From Planctomycetales bacterium (GTDB lineage Bacteria; Planctomycetota; Planctomycetia; Pirellulales; Pirellulaceae), in the NCBI GenBank assembly GCA_020426845.1, contig JAGQPF010000315.1, forward strand, positions 1 through 40,486: a stretch of DNA of 40,486 bases, read 5' to 3'. Of this stretch, positions 24,673 through 33,649 are shown one piece after another. A program made the position numbers and the translations under genes. The notes under the pieces were generated by a model. That model was not told where the DNA came from, did not search any database, and was given only the letters and a program-made list of their open reading frames with translations. The number at the start of each line of letters is the position of its first letter. Positions within the stretch are counted from its first letter, which is position 1.

Positions 24673-25926
24673 TCAGGCGACTTCCGCGCTGAGTCGTTCC
24701 TCGATGCCGTCGGACTTGGCAATGACCACGATGCCGCCCTCGGTCACCGTGAAATTTCTCGCAAGATCTTCCTCGAGGTCGTATCCGATCCGGATGTTGG
24801 GCGGGATTCGCACGCCCTTGTCGATAATGGCGCGGCGAATCTTGGCGTGCCGGCCCACGTCGACGCCCTCGAAGAGAATTGAATCCTCCACGGTCGCGAA
24901 ACTGTTGATGCGGCAGCGCGGGCTCAGCAGTGATCGCTGCACCTCGCCTCCGGAGACAATCGAGCCTTGGCAGACGATGCTGTCGAGCCCGTGTCCCGTG
25001 CGGCCGTCGTTGCGGCCGTCGCTGCCGAAGACAAACTTCGGAGGCGGCAGGATCGGTTGGTACGTGCGGATGGGCCATTCCTCGTCGTACATGTTCAACA
25101 ACGGATCGATTTGAATCAGATCCATGTTGGCCTCGTAGTACGCGTCGAGCGTCCCGACGTCTCGCCAATACGCGTCCCGCTTGCGGTTCTCGTCGCGGAA
25201 CGGGAAGGCGAACACGCGGTGCGAATGGATGATGCTGGGGATGATGTTGCGGCCAAAGTCGTGCGCGCTGTCGGGCTCGGTCGCGTCGCGGCAAAGCTGT
25301 TCGAACAGGAACCGAGCGGTGAAGACGTAGATGCCCATCGACGCCAGGCAGTGATTGGGGTCGCCGGGAATTGTTTTCGGCTCGGCCGGCTTCTCCTCGA
25401 AACCCACGATGCGGTTTTCGTTGTCGACCTGCATCACGCCGAATTGAGTGGCCTCTTCCGGGGTCACTCGCAGGGCGCCGATCGTGAGGTCGGCGTTGCG
25501 CGCTTGATGCGCCTCGACCATCGCCCGGTAGTTCATTTTATAGATGTGGTCGCCGGCCAGGATCACCACATACTGCGGGTGCTCCTTCTCCATCGTATAG
25601 ATGTTCTGATAAACGGCGTCCGCGGTGCCTTGGTACCAGTGCTCGTCAATTCGCTGTTGCGGCGGCACAACGTCGATAAACTCGCCGAGCTCCCGGCAGA
25701 AGAAATGACGCCAGCCCAGGTTGATGTGGCGATCGAGGCTCATCGCCTTGTACTGGGTCAGCACCAGCATTTTCCGAATGCCGCTGTTCAGGCAATTGGA
25801 CAGCGCGAAGTCGACGATGCGATAGCCGCCGCCAAAGGGCACCGCCGGTTTCGCGCGGTCGCGTGTGAGCGGCTCCAACCGCGTTCCTCGTCCGCCCGCA
25901 AGTACGACTGCCAACGTGTCTTTCAT
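24673..25926 (-). CDS. glgC: Glucose-1-phosphate adenylyltransferase
   Basis: A 417-aa ADP-glucose pyrophosphorylase, the first committed step of glycogen synthesis. The nucleotidyltransferase domain shows VVLAGGRGTRLEPLT, AKPAVPFGG, WYQGTADAVYQN, AGDHIYKMNY, GFEEKP and RDVGTLDAYYEAN. The last ~120 residues form the left-handed beta-helix with hexapeptide-like repeats (SIVSGGEVQRSLLSPRCRI, SILFEGVDVGRHAKIRRAIID). GGAG lies five bases before the ATG at 25926. Upstream folD is 160 bp away, downstream M32 69 bp; all read in the same direction. No other glycogen genes are in the window. Confidence 0.96.
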   Translation of the reverse strand: MKDTLAVVLAGGRGTRLEPLTRDRAKPAVPFGGGYRIVDFALSNCLNSGIRKMLVLTQYKAMSLDRHINLGWRHFFCRELGEFIDVVPPQQRIDEHWYQGTADAVYQNIYTMEKEHPQYVVILAGDHIYKMNYRAMVEAHQARNADLTIGALRVTPEEATQFGVMQVDNENRIVGFEEKPAEPKTIPGDPNHCLASMGIYVFTARFLFEQLCRDATEPDSAHDFGRNIIPSIIHSHRVFAFPFRDENRKRDAYWRDVGTLDAYYEANMDLIQIDPLLNMYDEEWPIRTYQPILPPPKFVFGSDGRNDGRTGHGLDSIVCQGSIVSGGEVQRSLLSPRCRINSFATVEDSILFEGVDVGRHAKIRRAIIDKGVRIPPNIRIGYDLEEDLARNFTVTEGGIVVIAKSDGIEERLSAEVA

Positions 25927-26086
25927 CAGGACTCCAGCCCGGTTGCGCGTGAGAGAATCTTTCGGCCGCCTACTCGCGCATTGTACAGAATTTCCCGCAA
26001 CTCGATGTGCGGCGGTCGCTCGGGAGAAATCACGGCGCGGCTGTTGAGCGATTGGGCCGTCGCAGCCCGCTTGGGCGCCGATTCGC

Positions 26087-26974
26087 TTAGCCGGCAGTTT
26101 CGCGCGTACGTTTGGCGGCGGTCAGCGTGTTGTGGAGCAGCATGGTGACCGTCAGCGGGCCGACTCCGCCCGGGACGGGGGTGATGTGGCCCGCGACCTC
26201 CTTGACGGCGTCGAAGTCGACGTCGCCGACCAGTCCCTGATCCGTGCGATTGATTCCCACGTCGACCACGGCGGCGCCGGGGGCCACCATGTCGGCTTGA
26301 ATCATCTGCGGCACCCCGACGGCCGCGATCAGCACCTCGGCGCGGCGAGTCACGGCGGCCAAGTCCTTGGTGCGGCTATGGCAGATGGTCACCGTCGCGT
26401 TGGCCATCTCCGGGCCGAGCGGGCCGTTCTTCTGGGCCAGTAGCATCGCGAGCGGTTTGCCGACGATCTCGCTGCGGCCCACGACGACGACCTCGCGACC
26501 CGCGACCGTCACGCCTCCGCGATGCAGCACCTGCAGCACACCGTGCGGAGTGCAGGGCAGATACCTGGGCCGACCCTGCGAGATCAGCCCGACGTTCTCC
26601 GGGTGGAATGCGTCGACATCTTTGAGCGGGTGGATCGCGTCCAGCAGCTGTTGCTCATCGAGCGACCGGGGCAGCGGTAGCTGGACAAGAATGCCGTGCA
26701 CGTCCCGGTCGCGATTCAGCCGATCAATCAGCTCGAGCAGTTCCTGTTGAGTGGTATCGGTGGCCATGCGATGCAGCTGGCTGACCATGCCGACTCGTTC
26801 GCACGCGCGTTGTTTGTTGCGAACGTAAACTTGGCTTGCCGGGTCGTCGCCCACAAGCACGGCGGCGAGGCAGGGGATGGCGCCGCCGGCGTCGCGCCAC
26901 CGCGCCACCTCCACGGCAAGCTCCTGGCGGATTGTTTCGGCGGTTGCCTTTCCGTCGAGAATCGTCGCAGTCAT
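26087..26974 (-). CDS. folD: Bifunctional methylene-THF dehydrogenase / methenyl-THF cyclohydrolase
   Basis: A 295-aa enzyme that interconverts methylene-, methenyl- and formyl-tetrahydrofolate. The active-site segment SQVYVRNKQRACERVG has the catalytic Tyr and Lys (YxxxK). GILVQLPLP, the folate-site DVDAFHP, PCTPHGVLQVL and the NADP-binding VVVGRSEIVGKPLAML all match. The C-terminal ITPVPGGVGPLTVTMLL is the other family signature. Length is normal. It lies 118 bp downstream of the sulfite reductase gene on the same strand. Confidence 0.97.
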   Translation of the reverse strand: MTATILDGKATAETIRQELAVEVARWRDAGGAIPCLAAVLVGDDPASQVYVRNKQRACERVGMVSQLHRMATDTTQQELLELIDRLNRDRDVHGILVQLPLPRSLDEQQLLDAIHPLKDVDAFHPENVGLISQGRPRYLPCTPHGVLQVLHRGGVTVAGREVVVVGRSEIVGKPLAMLLAQKNGPLGPEMANATVTICHSRTKDLAAVTRRAEVLIAAVGVPQMIQADMVAPGAAVVDVGINRTDQGLVGDVDFDAVKEVAGHITPVPGGVGPLTVTMLLHNTLTAAKRTRETAG

Positions 26975-27092
26975 CGGATTCCGAAGTTGGTGGGATCAAG
27001 AGACCGTTGAGCGAGGTATCCTGGCCGGTCCGGGCCTCACAAGGGTCGCCTGCGATGGAGGCCGGTTGCAGGAGGCAGTTGAAAACCGGGCT

Positions 27093-28790
27093 TTAACCGC
27101 AGCAAAGCGCCTGCAACGCCTCGGCGCCGACCCGATGACAATAGTCGCCGAACGACTCGCCGTCGCTGCGTTCCGACTTGAACCGAGCCAGGACGGGAGC
27201 GAGCGTTGCGATGAGCTCGTCTCGCGGCACGAGGTCCTTGAGAATGTAGCTCAGTCGGTCGCCCGCAGTGCGGCCGCCAACATAGAGCGTGTATTTTTCC
27301 TTCGCTTTGCCCACCAAGCCGATGTCGCAGTTGTAGGGGCGAGCGCAGCCGTTGGGGCAGCCGGTCATGCGAACCGTGATCTGCTCGTCCTCCAGCCCCT
27401 GACGCGTCAGCTCTTCTTCCAGTTCCGTGAGCACGCCGGGCATCGCCCGCTCGCTTTCGGTGATGGACAGCCCGCAGGTGGGCCAGGCGACGCAAGCCAG
27501 TGACAGCAACCGCACGGGCAACGCCTGCTCGGAGAGCGGGACGTGGTGAGTCCGCAATAGCTCCTCGAGCCGCGATCGGTCGGCCTCCGCGATGTCGGCG
27601 AACAGAATGCTTTGTTGCGCGGTGAGTCGGATGCCCGGCTTGAGCTCGCGGCAGATCGCCCGCAGAGCGGACTTCAGTTGCATTTCGTCGTTGTCGAGAA
27701 TCCGTCCGCTGGCAACGCAGAGCCCGTAGCACCACTTGCCATCGCCCTGCTCGCGCCAGCCCATGTGGTGGTCGACGTCGGTGACATCGTCCGGCTCACA
27801 TGCCGTCAGCGGGTAGCCGACATATTCCTCCACTTTCGCCTTGAAGGCCGACAGCCCCCAATCGGCGATCAAATACTTGAGGCGAGCCTGCTTGCGGTCC
27901 TCGCGGTTGCCGAAGTCGCGCTGCACTTTAACGACCGCCTCGGCGACTTCGATGACCTGGGCGGGGCGGACGAAGGCCATGCGATGCGCGAGCGCCGGGT
28001 ATGTTTTTTTGATGGCGGGGGTCACGCCCTGGCCGCCGCCCACCAGCATGTTGTAGCCGACGATTTGGCCGTCCCGAATAATGGCCAACAGCCCCAAGTC
28101 GTGCGTGTAAATGTCAATGCAGTTGTCGTCCGGAAGGGCGATGCCCATCTTGAACTTCCGCGGCAGATAGACTTTGCCGTAGATCGGCTCGACCACGTCG
28201 TCGGTGACCTTGGTCTTCTCGCCCGTCTCGACATCCGTCAGCCAAATGTCGTGGTACGAGGAGGTGTGAGGCGCGAAGTGGTTGGCGAGCTCGGCGGCCA
28301 GTTTTTGCAGCTGATCGTGGATCGGTCCGGCAGTCGGCGCCGGACAGCACATCACGTTGCGATTCACGTCGCCGCAGGCGCCAAGCGTCGTGAGCTGGAT
28401 GTCGTTAATGCGTCGGATCGACTCTTTGAGATTCGTCTTCAGCACGCCGTGCAGCTGCAGGCCCTGCCGGCTGGTGGCGCGCAGCGTGGTGTTGCCGAGC
28501 TCGTCGCAGAGGTCCAGCTCCGCCAGCAACTGCTCGCTGGTGAGCTTGCCACCGGGAATCCGGGTGCGAACCATGAAGATGTTGAGCGTTTCCTTGTCGC
28601 CATTGGCGCGGCGTTCGGCTCGGCCGTCACGGTCTTCTTGCTCATAAGTGCCGTGATGCTTGAGCAACTGAACGCTGGACTTTCCGAACCCCGTCTGGCC
28701 ATCCACCAGCTCCTCGGGGATGTCCCCGCGCAGATACTGGCTCGTCTCCTTGATCTCTTCGACGGGGCTTAGCTTCACTTCATCCGACAT
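27093..28790 (-). CDS. cysI: Sulfite reductase hemoprotein (beta subunit) / siroheme reductase
   Basis: A 565-aa siroheme/[4Fe-4S] protein that reduces sulfite to sulfide in cysteine synthesis. Cluster ligands are C433-x5-C439 (CVAWPTCGLSITESERAMPG) and C478-x3-C482 (TGCPNGCARPYNC), the last Cys also holding siroheme. The two-fold repeated ferredoxin-like halves are seen in RQGLQLHGVLK and HMGWREQGDGKWCYGL, and NVMCCPAP is the usual loop. LALP-type substrate loops and ESERAMPG favour CysI-type sulfite reductase over nitrite reductase. Start ATG 28790 has GAGGAAG upstream; the TTG one codon earlier is not needed. Its partner flavoprotein (CysJ) or ferredoxin is not in the window. Confidence 0.88.
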   Translation of the reverse strand: MSDEVKLSPVEEIKETSQYLRGDIPEELVDGQTGFGKSSVQLLKHHGTYEQEDRDGRAERRANGDKETLNIFMVRTRIPGGKLTSEQLLAELDLCDELGNTTLRATSRQGLQLHGVLKTNLKESIRRINDIQLTTLGACGDVNRNVMCCPAPTAGPIHDQLQKLAAELANHFAPHTSSYHDIWLTDVETGEKTKVTDDVVEPIYGKVYLPRKFKMGIALPDDNCIDIYTHDLGLLAIIRDGQIVGYNMLVGGGQGVTPAIKKTYPALAHRMAFVRPAQVIEVAEAVVKVQRDFGNREDRKQARLKYLIADWGLSAFKAKVEEYVGYPLTACEPDDVTDVDHHMGWREQGDGKWCYGLCVASGRILDNDEMQLKSALRAICRELKPGIRLTAQQSILFADIAEADRSRLEELLRTHHVPLSEQALPVRLLSLACVAWPTCGLSITESERAMPGVLTELEEELTRQGLEDEQITVRMTGCPNGCARPYNCDIGLVGKAKEKYTLYVGGRTAGDRLSYILKDLVPRDELIATLAPVLARFKSERSDGESFGDYCHRVGAEALQALCCG

Positions 28791-28974
28791 CAATGCTTCC
28801 TCTACCGGCTGCGGCGAAAACGGTGCGGAATGGTGAGTATACCGTCGTTGCCGGCTTTGAACTATGGCAGTCGCGGGGGCCGTTGGTCCACTTCAATTCG
28901 CGCCCAATTGGCCGTAAGCTGTTGCTTTGGGAGACGGTTAGAGACTCCTGTTACCCAACAATCCGAGGCTAGTT

Positions 28975-29175
28975 TTGAAGATTCAGCTCAATGGCGAGAC
29001 GGTCGAGCTGCCCAACTCCATTTCCGTCGCCGCTTTGCTCGAGCTGCGGGAAATCAATCAGCGATACCTGGCCGTCGAGGTCAATGGCGAGGTCGTCCCG
29101 CGAGCTCGGCATGGTGAGCTGCTGTTGTGCGATGGCGACCGCCTCGAGGTGGTGTCCCTGGTGGGCGGAGGGTAG
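28975..29175 (+). CDS. thiS: Sulfur carrier protein ThiS
   Basis: A 66-aa ubiquitin-like sulfur carrier for the thiazole half of thiamine. It starts [19 protein letters not shown] and ends [10 protein letters not shown], whose terminal Gly-Gly is adenylated and thiocarboxylated. The start is TTG at 28975, with GAGG seven bases upstream; no ATG fits. The codons for the last glycines (GGCGGAGGG) double as the ribosome binding site for thiG, three bases beyond the stop. The 184-bp spacer to the divergent sulfite reductase gene holds the promoter but no recognisable TPP riboswitch. Confidence 0.94.
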   Translation: MKIQLNGETVELPNSISVAALLELREINQRYLAVEVNGEVVPRARHGELLLCDGDRLEVVSLVGGG

Positions 29176-29178
29176 ACC

Positions 29179-30078
29179 ATGACCGACTCAACGATGAGGC
29201 AGCCGGCGGATTCCGCCGCTCCGCTGGATGCATTCCTGGCGATGGGCCCGGACCCGTTGGCGGTCGGCGGCCGGCAACTCAATAGCCGCCTGATTGTGGG
29301 CACCGGCAAGTACGACGACCTGGAGCACATGCGGCGTTGCTTGGCGCTTTCGGGCGCCGATTGCGTGACGGTCGCCGTGCGGCGGGAGAAGCTGTACAAC
29401 CGAGACGGCAAGAATATCCTGGACTTCATCGACCTCGACCGTTTCACGCTGCTGCCCAACACGGCCGGCTGCTACAACGCGGAGGACGCGGTGAGAATGG
29501 CCAAGCTCGGCCGCGAGATTCTCCGCGACCTCGACAACCCGGGCGCCGATTGGGTGAAGCTCGAGGTGTTGGGGGACAGCAAGACGCTGCTGCCCGATCC
29601 GATTGAGACGCTTGCCGCCACCGAGCGGCTGGTGGAGGACGGCTTTCAGGTGTTCTGTTACACCAGCGACGACCCGGTGCTGGCCCGACGCTTGAAGCAG
29701 GCGGGGGCCGCGGCGGTGATGCCCGCCGGCAGTCCGATCGGCAGCGGCCAAGGCATTCTCAATCCGAACAATTTGCGAATTTGCCTCGAGTATCTCAAAG
29801 ACGACGATCCCGATTACCCCATGATTGTGGACGCGGGCGTCGGCACGGCGAGCGACGTGGCCGTGGCGATGGAACTGGGCGCCGATGGCGTGCTGTTGAA
29901 CACGGGGATTGCCCACGCGCGGGACGCCGAACGCATGGCCTTGGCGATGCGACACGCCTTGTGTGCCGGACGCTTGGCCTATCAAGCCGGCCGCATTCCC
30001 AAGCGCCTTTACGCCACCGCCAGCAGCCCCGTCGAGGGAGTCATCTCGTCCCGTCCCTACGGCCCGAGTGCCTCTTAA
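29179..30078 (+). CDS. thiG: Thiazole synthase ThiG
   Basis: A 299-aa (beta/alpha)8 enzyme that makes the thiamine thiazole phosphate from deoxyxylulose-5-phosphate, dehydroglycine and ThiS thiocarboxylate. Core motifs: [102 protein letters not shown]. The Lys in WVKLEV is the Schiff-base residue. An N-terminal extension of about 27 residues precedes the usual start. Three bases separate it from thiS, so they are coupled. A 16-bp tandem array begins 35 bp after its stop. Confidence 0.97.
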   Translation: MTDSTMRQPADSAAPLDAFLAMGPDPLAVGGRQLNSRLIVGTGKYDDLEHMRRCLALSGADCVTVAVRREKLYNRDGKNILDFIDLDRFTLLPNTAGCYNAEDAVRMAKLGREILRDLDNPGADWVKLEVLGDSKTLLPDPIETLAATERLVEDGFQVFCYTSDDPVLARRLKQAGAAAVMPAGSPIGSGQGILNPNNLRICLEYLKDDDPDYPMIVDAGVGTASDVAVAMELGADGVLLNTGIAHARDAERMALAMRHALCAGRLAYQAGRIPKRLYATASSPVEGVISSRPYGPSAS

Positions 30079-30081
30079 GGA

Positions 30082-30192
30082 AACCCGAAGCGTAAGCGAG
30101 GGATAGGAACTGCCTTATCAGCCGCCATCCTTATCAGCCGCCATCCTTGTCAGCCGCCATCCTTATCAGCCGCCATCCTTGTCAGCCGCCCC
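30082..30192. repeat. Short planctomycete-type element plus 16-bp tandem array
   Basis: ACCCGAAGCGTAAGCGAGGG at about 30083-30103 resembles a short element I recall scattered in Pirellula-group genomes. It is followed by five abutting 16-bp units of consensus CCTTATCAGCCGCCAT at 30113, 30129, 30145, 30161 and 30177; units three and five have TTG for TTA, and the last ends CCCC. The array separates thiG from the AAA ATPase gene (start 30291). It is in frame with nothing convincing. Confidence 0.88.
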
Positions 30193-30290
30193 TGCTCCCT
30201 CCGCTGCTCGCCCGTTGGCTTTTCATTTCGCACCGACATCCCACGTGCAAACCCAATCACTCCGGCAATCCACTCAAGCTAAAGGCTGCC

Positions 30291-31265
30291 ATGTCGAAGT
30301 CCATGATTGAAATCGGCGGTGTCAATCTGAACCTCGGGCAACCGTATGTTGGCTCCACCGAGTGGATTGGGCAGCGCGAGATTCTCAAGCAGTTGCTGGC
30401 GTGCTGGCTGGTGGTAGATGACGCGGACCTGCCACTGACCCCGCGCCTGATCGGCTCGCCGGGCATCGGCAAGACGGCGCTCGCGATGGCCGCGGCCAAG
30501 CAACGCGACCAGGAGCTCTTTATCTACCAATGCACCGCCGACACGCGGCCGGAGGACCTGTTGGTCACTCCCGTGTTGGCCGAGAACGGATCCATCGCGT
30601 ATCACGCCTCGCCGCTGGTGACGGCGATCGTGCGCGGCGGCGTCTGTATTCTCGACGAGGGCAACCGCATGAACGAGAAGTCGTGGGCGAGCCTGGCGCC
30701 GCTGTTCGACACTCGGAGGTACGTCGAATCGATTGTGGCCGGCATCACGATTCATGCTCATCGCGACTTTCGCTGCGTCGTGACCATGAACCAGGACGAC
30801 TCGACCTACGAGATCCCCGACTACATTCTCAGCCGCCTTCAGCCCACCCTGAGCCTAGGCTTCCCCAATCGCCAGGATGAGCTGGCGATCCTGCAGTACC
30901 ACTTGCCGTTTGCCGAAGCGGAGATGCTGGCAATGACGGTGGAGTTCCTGCAGCGCGCCCACCAGCTGAAGTTGGACTTCTCGCCTCGGGACGGCATCAA
31001 CCTGTTGCGATTTGCGCTCAAGCGAATTGCCCAGGACCCGGAGCACCCCGTCGCCAAGGACGCTGCTTGGCGGGACGCGCTAAAGGCGTGCCTGGGCGAG
31101 GACGCGGCCGATTTGGAGTCGCTGGCGGAGCGGCAGCGCCGAACGCTCGGCGGCAATTCCGTGCCGTTGGGGCTGGGTGACTTTTTCTTTTCGCCCGACG
31201 ACCCGCTGCATCCGGATCGAGACGACGACGACTTCGACGACGAAGAGGACGGCGAGTTCTATTAA
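30291..31265 (+). CDS. MoxR-like AAA+ ATPase (AAA_5 type)
   Basis: A 324-aa cytoplasmic ATPase starting at ATG 30291, which has AAAGG upstream; the longer open frame runs into the tandem array and is not credible. Walker A is GSPGIGKTA (residues 55-63) and Walker B is [12 protein letters not shown] (D122, E123). The sensor-1 stretch is [23 protein letters not shown]. This organisation is typical of MoxR/AAA_5 chaperone-type ATPases, which usually insert metals or remodel complexes with a VWA-domain partner. No VWA gene is adjacent; instead its stop overlaps the ATG of a MOSC-domain gene by one base (TAATG), so the two are translationally coupled. The C-terminal tail is strongly acidic ([15 protein letters not shown]). 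Confidence 0.87.
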   Translation: MSKSMIEIGGVNLNLGQPYVGSTEWIGQREILKQLLACWLVVDDADLPLTPRLIGSPGIGKTALAMAAAKQRDQELFIYQCTADTRPEDLLVTPVLAENGSIAYHASPLVTAIVRGGVCILDEGNRMNEKSWASLAPLFDTRRYVESIVAGITIHAHRDFRCVVTMNQDDSTYEIPDYILSRLQPTLSLGFPNRQDELAILQYHLPFAEAEMLAMTVEFLQRAHQLKLDFSPRDGINLLRFALKRIAQDPEHPVAKDAAWRDALKACLGEDAADLESLAERQRRTLGGNSVPLGLGDFFFSPDDPLHPDRDDDDFDDEEDGEFY

Positions 31266-31819
31266 TGGCCGAACACTTGAACCTCGAGCAGTTGGAGGCG
31301 GGGCTGGACGAGATTCGTCGAGCTCCCGGCGATGACGGCGAGTTGCGAGCCATCGTGATTCGCCCTCGCACCGATCAACGCGAGTCGCTGGACGTGTGCG
31401 AGCTGAGCCCGGAGGGAGGCGTCCATGGCGACAATTGGGCGCTGGGTTGTTGGAAGTCGCTTCCCGATGGGCGTCCACATCCCAATGTGCAAGTGACGCT
31501 GATGAACGTCCGCGCCATCTCGCTCATCGCCGGCGAGCCGGACCGTTGGCCGCTGGCCGGCGACAACCTGTTTGTCGACTTGGACCTTTCGGTCGACAAT
31601 CTTCAGGCAGGGCAGCAGTTGTCCATCGGGTCGGCGATCCTGGAAGTGACGGCCGAGCCGCACAACGGGTGCGGGAAGTTCAAACGCCGCTTCGGCGCCG
31701 ATGCCCTGAAATTCGTCAACTCGGAACTGGGCAAGCAGCTTCACCTGCGCGGAATCTACGCGCGAGTGGTCGTGGCTGGCCAGGTGCGCGTGGGAGACGC
31801 GATCCGAAAACGGGAGTAG
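31265..31819 (+). CDS. MOSC-domain protein
   Basis: A 184-aa single MOSC domain (molybdenum cofactor sulfurase C-terminal), with the conserved Cys at 136 (EVTAEPHNGCGKF) and the flanking GRPHPNVQVTLMN and LDLSVDNLQAGQQLSIG strands. MOSC proteins bind molybdenum cofactor or handle sulfur on that Cys. The start overlaps the stop of the AAA ATPase (TAATG) and its stop is three bases before the hydrolase gene, so all three are one operon. The substrate is not evident from sequence. Confidence 0.88.
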   Translation: MAEHLNLEQLEAGLDEIRRAPGDDGELRAIVIRPRTDQRESLDVCELSPEGGVHGDNWALGCWKSLPDGRPHPNVQVTLMNVRAISLIAGEPDRWPLAGDNLFVDLDLSVDNLQAGQQLSIGSAILEVTAEPHNGCGKFKRRFGADALKFVNSELGKQLHLRGIYARVVVAGQVRVGDAIRKRE

Positions 31820-31822
31820 CCG

Positions 31823-33178
31823 ATGAATCGTGCCTGCACACTATTTGCGATCTTGTCGCTGGCCGTCCACGTCGTCCGACCGCATGACGTCGAAGGACCG
31901 TATGCCTCCGACCTGCCTGGGCAGGCAACGGCAGAGATTGTCGAATTCGCGCAGGCGCCTTCGAAGCTGTACGAGATTGTTCCGCTCGACGGCGATGCGA
32001 CGCGAGTGCGGATCCGCTCCCATGGGGGCCGAGTTCGTTGGCGCGACGTGCTGCAGGCGCTGGCCGCTGCGGAGCAATTGGATGAAGCGGCGCTGGCGCC
32101 GTATCTGCCCGAGGGCGAGGTTCGTCTCGACGCCTCGTACACCTTTGCGACGATGGTGGCGTTGAACCTGGCTTTCGACGGGGCAGTGCGGTTTTCCGTG
32201 CAGCGCGGCGAGGACGATCGCCCCGTCGGAGTCCAACTTGACATCGATCGCGAAGCATTGCGCAACAAGTTGAATCGCCTCAAGGCTCGGGTTCGCGAAG
32301 AGGTGATGGACTGGCAGGGACGCGAACAGGCCTTCGAGTTGAAATTGGAGGACGGATGGGAACGGTCCTCCGACGTGCCGGCGGCGATCTTGGTTCATGG
32401 TTACACGTCCAGCCCGGCTCATCTGGCGCCGCTGCGGGACAAGTTGCGAGAGGCGGGGGTTGTCACGGGAACGTTCGGTTATCCCAATGACGGTCCGATC
32501 GCGGTGTCGGGCAAGCAACTTGCCGACGCTCTGGCTGATTTGCATCGCCGCGCGCCGAAACGAAAGGTTCAGCTCGTTGCTCACTCGATGGGAGGCCTGG
32601 TCAGTCGAGTGGCCCTGGAGCTGCACGACCGGGAGCTTACCAAGTCGGTTGCGCGTCTGATCACGATCGGCACGCCCCATCGAGGCACCGCTTTGGCTCG
32701 CTTCCCGGTCAGCATCGACGCGTGGGAGGCGATTGTCGACAAACGCGACAATCAGTGGACCGACTACATCCTTGACGGGCTTAACGAATCGCGATTGGAT
32801 CTGCGGCCCGAGTCGGAACTGATTCAACAACTTGAGTCAGCGTCGCGGGCCCAACCGCGAGTGCGGTACTCAGTGATTATCGGCTCACAGGGGCTGATCC
32901 AAGCGGCTGAGGCCGAGCGAATTCGCGGCATGATCTTGCGCCGGCGCGAGCATCCGGCGCTGCGCGCCATCCGCCCGAAGCTGGCCGGCTACCTGGCTGA
33001 TCTCGATGAAATCATCGACGGCAAGGGCGACGGCATCGTGTCCGTGCAGCGTGGCAAATTGGCGGGCGTTGAGGACACGGTGGTGTTGGCCTTTCCGCAC
33101 AACGCCATTGCGAGCCGGCTCGAGGAGCACGAAGAGCTATTGCAGGCGGTGATCGCGCGGGTGACTGCGCGGAATTAG
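31823..33178 (+). CDS. Alpha/beta hydrolase, lipase-like, with N-terminal extension
   Basis: A 451-aa protein. Residues 1-20 look like a weak signal peptide. About residues 30-170 are an unrecognised N-terminal domain. From about residue 185 it is an alpha/beta hydrolase: AAILVHGYTSSPAHL (oxyanion-hole HG), VQLVAHSMGGLVSRVAL with nucleophile S255, IGTPHRGTALARFP, a probable acid in GKGDGIVSVQRG (about 400), and the catalytic His in LAFPHNAIA (about 426). The lid-less TPHRGTA pattern resembles triacylglycerol lipases and PGAP1-like esterases. GGGAG lies six bases before the ATG, three bases after the MOSC gene. It converges with hisE (24 bp between stops). Confidence 0.83.
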   Translation: MNRACTLFAILSLAVHVVRPHDVEGPYASDLPGQATAEIVEFAQAPSKLYEIVPLDGDATRVRIRSHGGRVRWRDVLQALAAAEQLDEAALAPYLPEGEVRLDASYTFATMVALNLAFDGAVRFSVQRGEDDRPVGVQLDIDREALRNKLNRLKARVREEVMDWQGREQAFELKLEDGWERSSDVPAAILVHGYTSSPAHLAPLRDKLREAGVVTGTFGYPNDGPIAVSGKQLADALADLHRRAPKRKVQLVAHSMGGLVSRVALELHDRELTKSVARLITIGTPHRGTALARFPVSIDAWEAIVDKRDNQWTDYILDGLNESRLDLRPESELIQQLESASRAQPRVRYSVIIGSQGLIQAAEAERIRGMILRRREHPALRAIRPKLAGYLADLDEIIDGKGDGIVSVQRGKLAGVEDTVVLAFPHNAIASRLEEHEELLQAVIARVTARN

Positions 33179-33202
33179 CGTGCAATTCCGTTGCCGCACG
33201 GC

Positions 33203-33535
33203 TCACGATGGCGGATTTCGCGAAGCTTTTTCATCAATTCCGGACACTCCGAAGCGCCGGCCGAGCTCTTGTTCAACGTCGTCCAGGGTCGCGTCTCGCA
33301 CAGCCAACATCACCATTGCATGGTAGAACAGGTCAGCCACTTCGCGAATCAGATGCTGCCTGCCTTCCTCGCCCGCCTCGCCAGCGGCCTCAACCACTTC
33401 AGCGGCTTCTTCGGTCACCTTGGCGCCGACGGCGTCCACGCCGCCCTGCAGCAGCTTGGTCGTGTACGACTTTTCGGGCGGGTTCGCTTTGCGCTCTTCG
33501 ATGACGCGCATCAATTGACTCAGGACCGACGACAC
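33203..33535 (-). CDS. hisE: Phosphoribosyl-ATP pyrophosphatase
   Basis: A 110-aa enzyme for the second step of histidine synthesis, hydrolysing phosphoribosyl-ATP to phosphoribosyl-AMP. Family motifs: RKANPPEKSYTTKLLQGG, the metal-binding KVTEEAAEVVEAA and REVADLFYHAMVML. I start at GTG 33535 because GAGGA is five bases upstream and the N-terminus (SSVLSQLMRVIEERK) then matches the family. A TTG at 33547 is an alternative. It stands alone, convergent with the hydrolase and divergent from miaA (114 bp between starts). No other his genes are in the window. Confidence 0.92.
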   Translation of the reverse strand: MSSVLSQLMRVIEERKANPPEKSYTTKLLQGGVDAVGAKVTEEAAEVVEAAGEAGEEGRQHLIREVADLFYHAMVMLAVRDATLDDVEQELGRRFGVSGIDEKASRNPPS

Positions 33536-33649
33536 GGGATTCCTCAAGTTGGCGGTTGGGAATATGCTGAACTCTCATTTAAATCGAGGATTGCCGTGAT
33601 CGCAATCCAGGCGAAGTGAAGAGTTGCAGTCTGCGGAGGCGCGAGTGCC

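Noticed and set aside
28791..28974. Possible TPP riboswitch upstream of thiS
   Set aside because: The spacer lacks the conserved CUGAGA and GAACCUGAU-type segments of the THI element.
30147..30290. 48-residue extension of the AAA ATPase
   Set aside because: It is encoded partly by the 16-bp tandem array and is Pro/His-rich; ATG 30291 has its own ribosome binding site.
33179..33202. Terminator between the hydrolase and hisE
   Set aside because: Only a 5-bp CGTGC/GCACG pairing is possible and there is no T-run.
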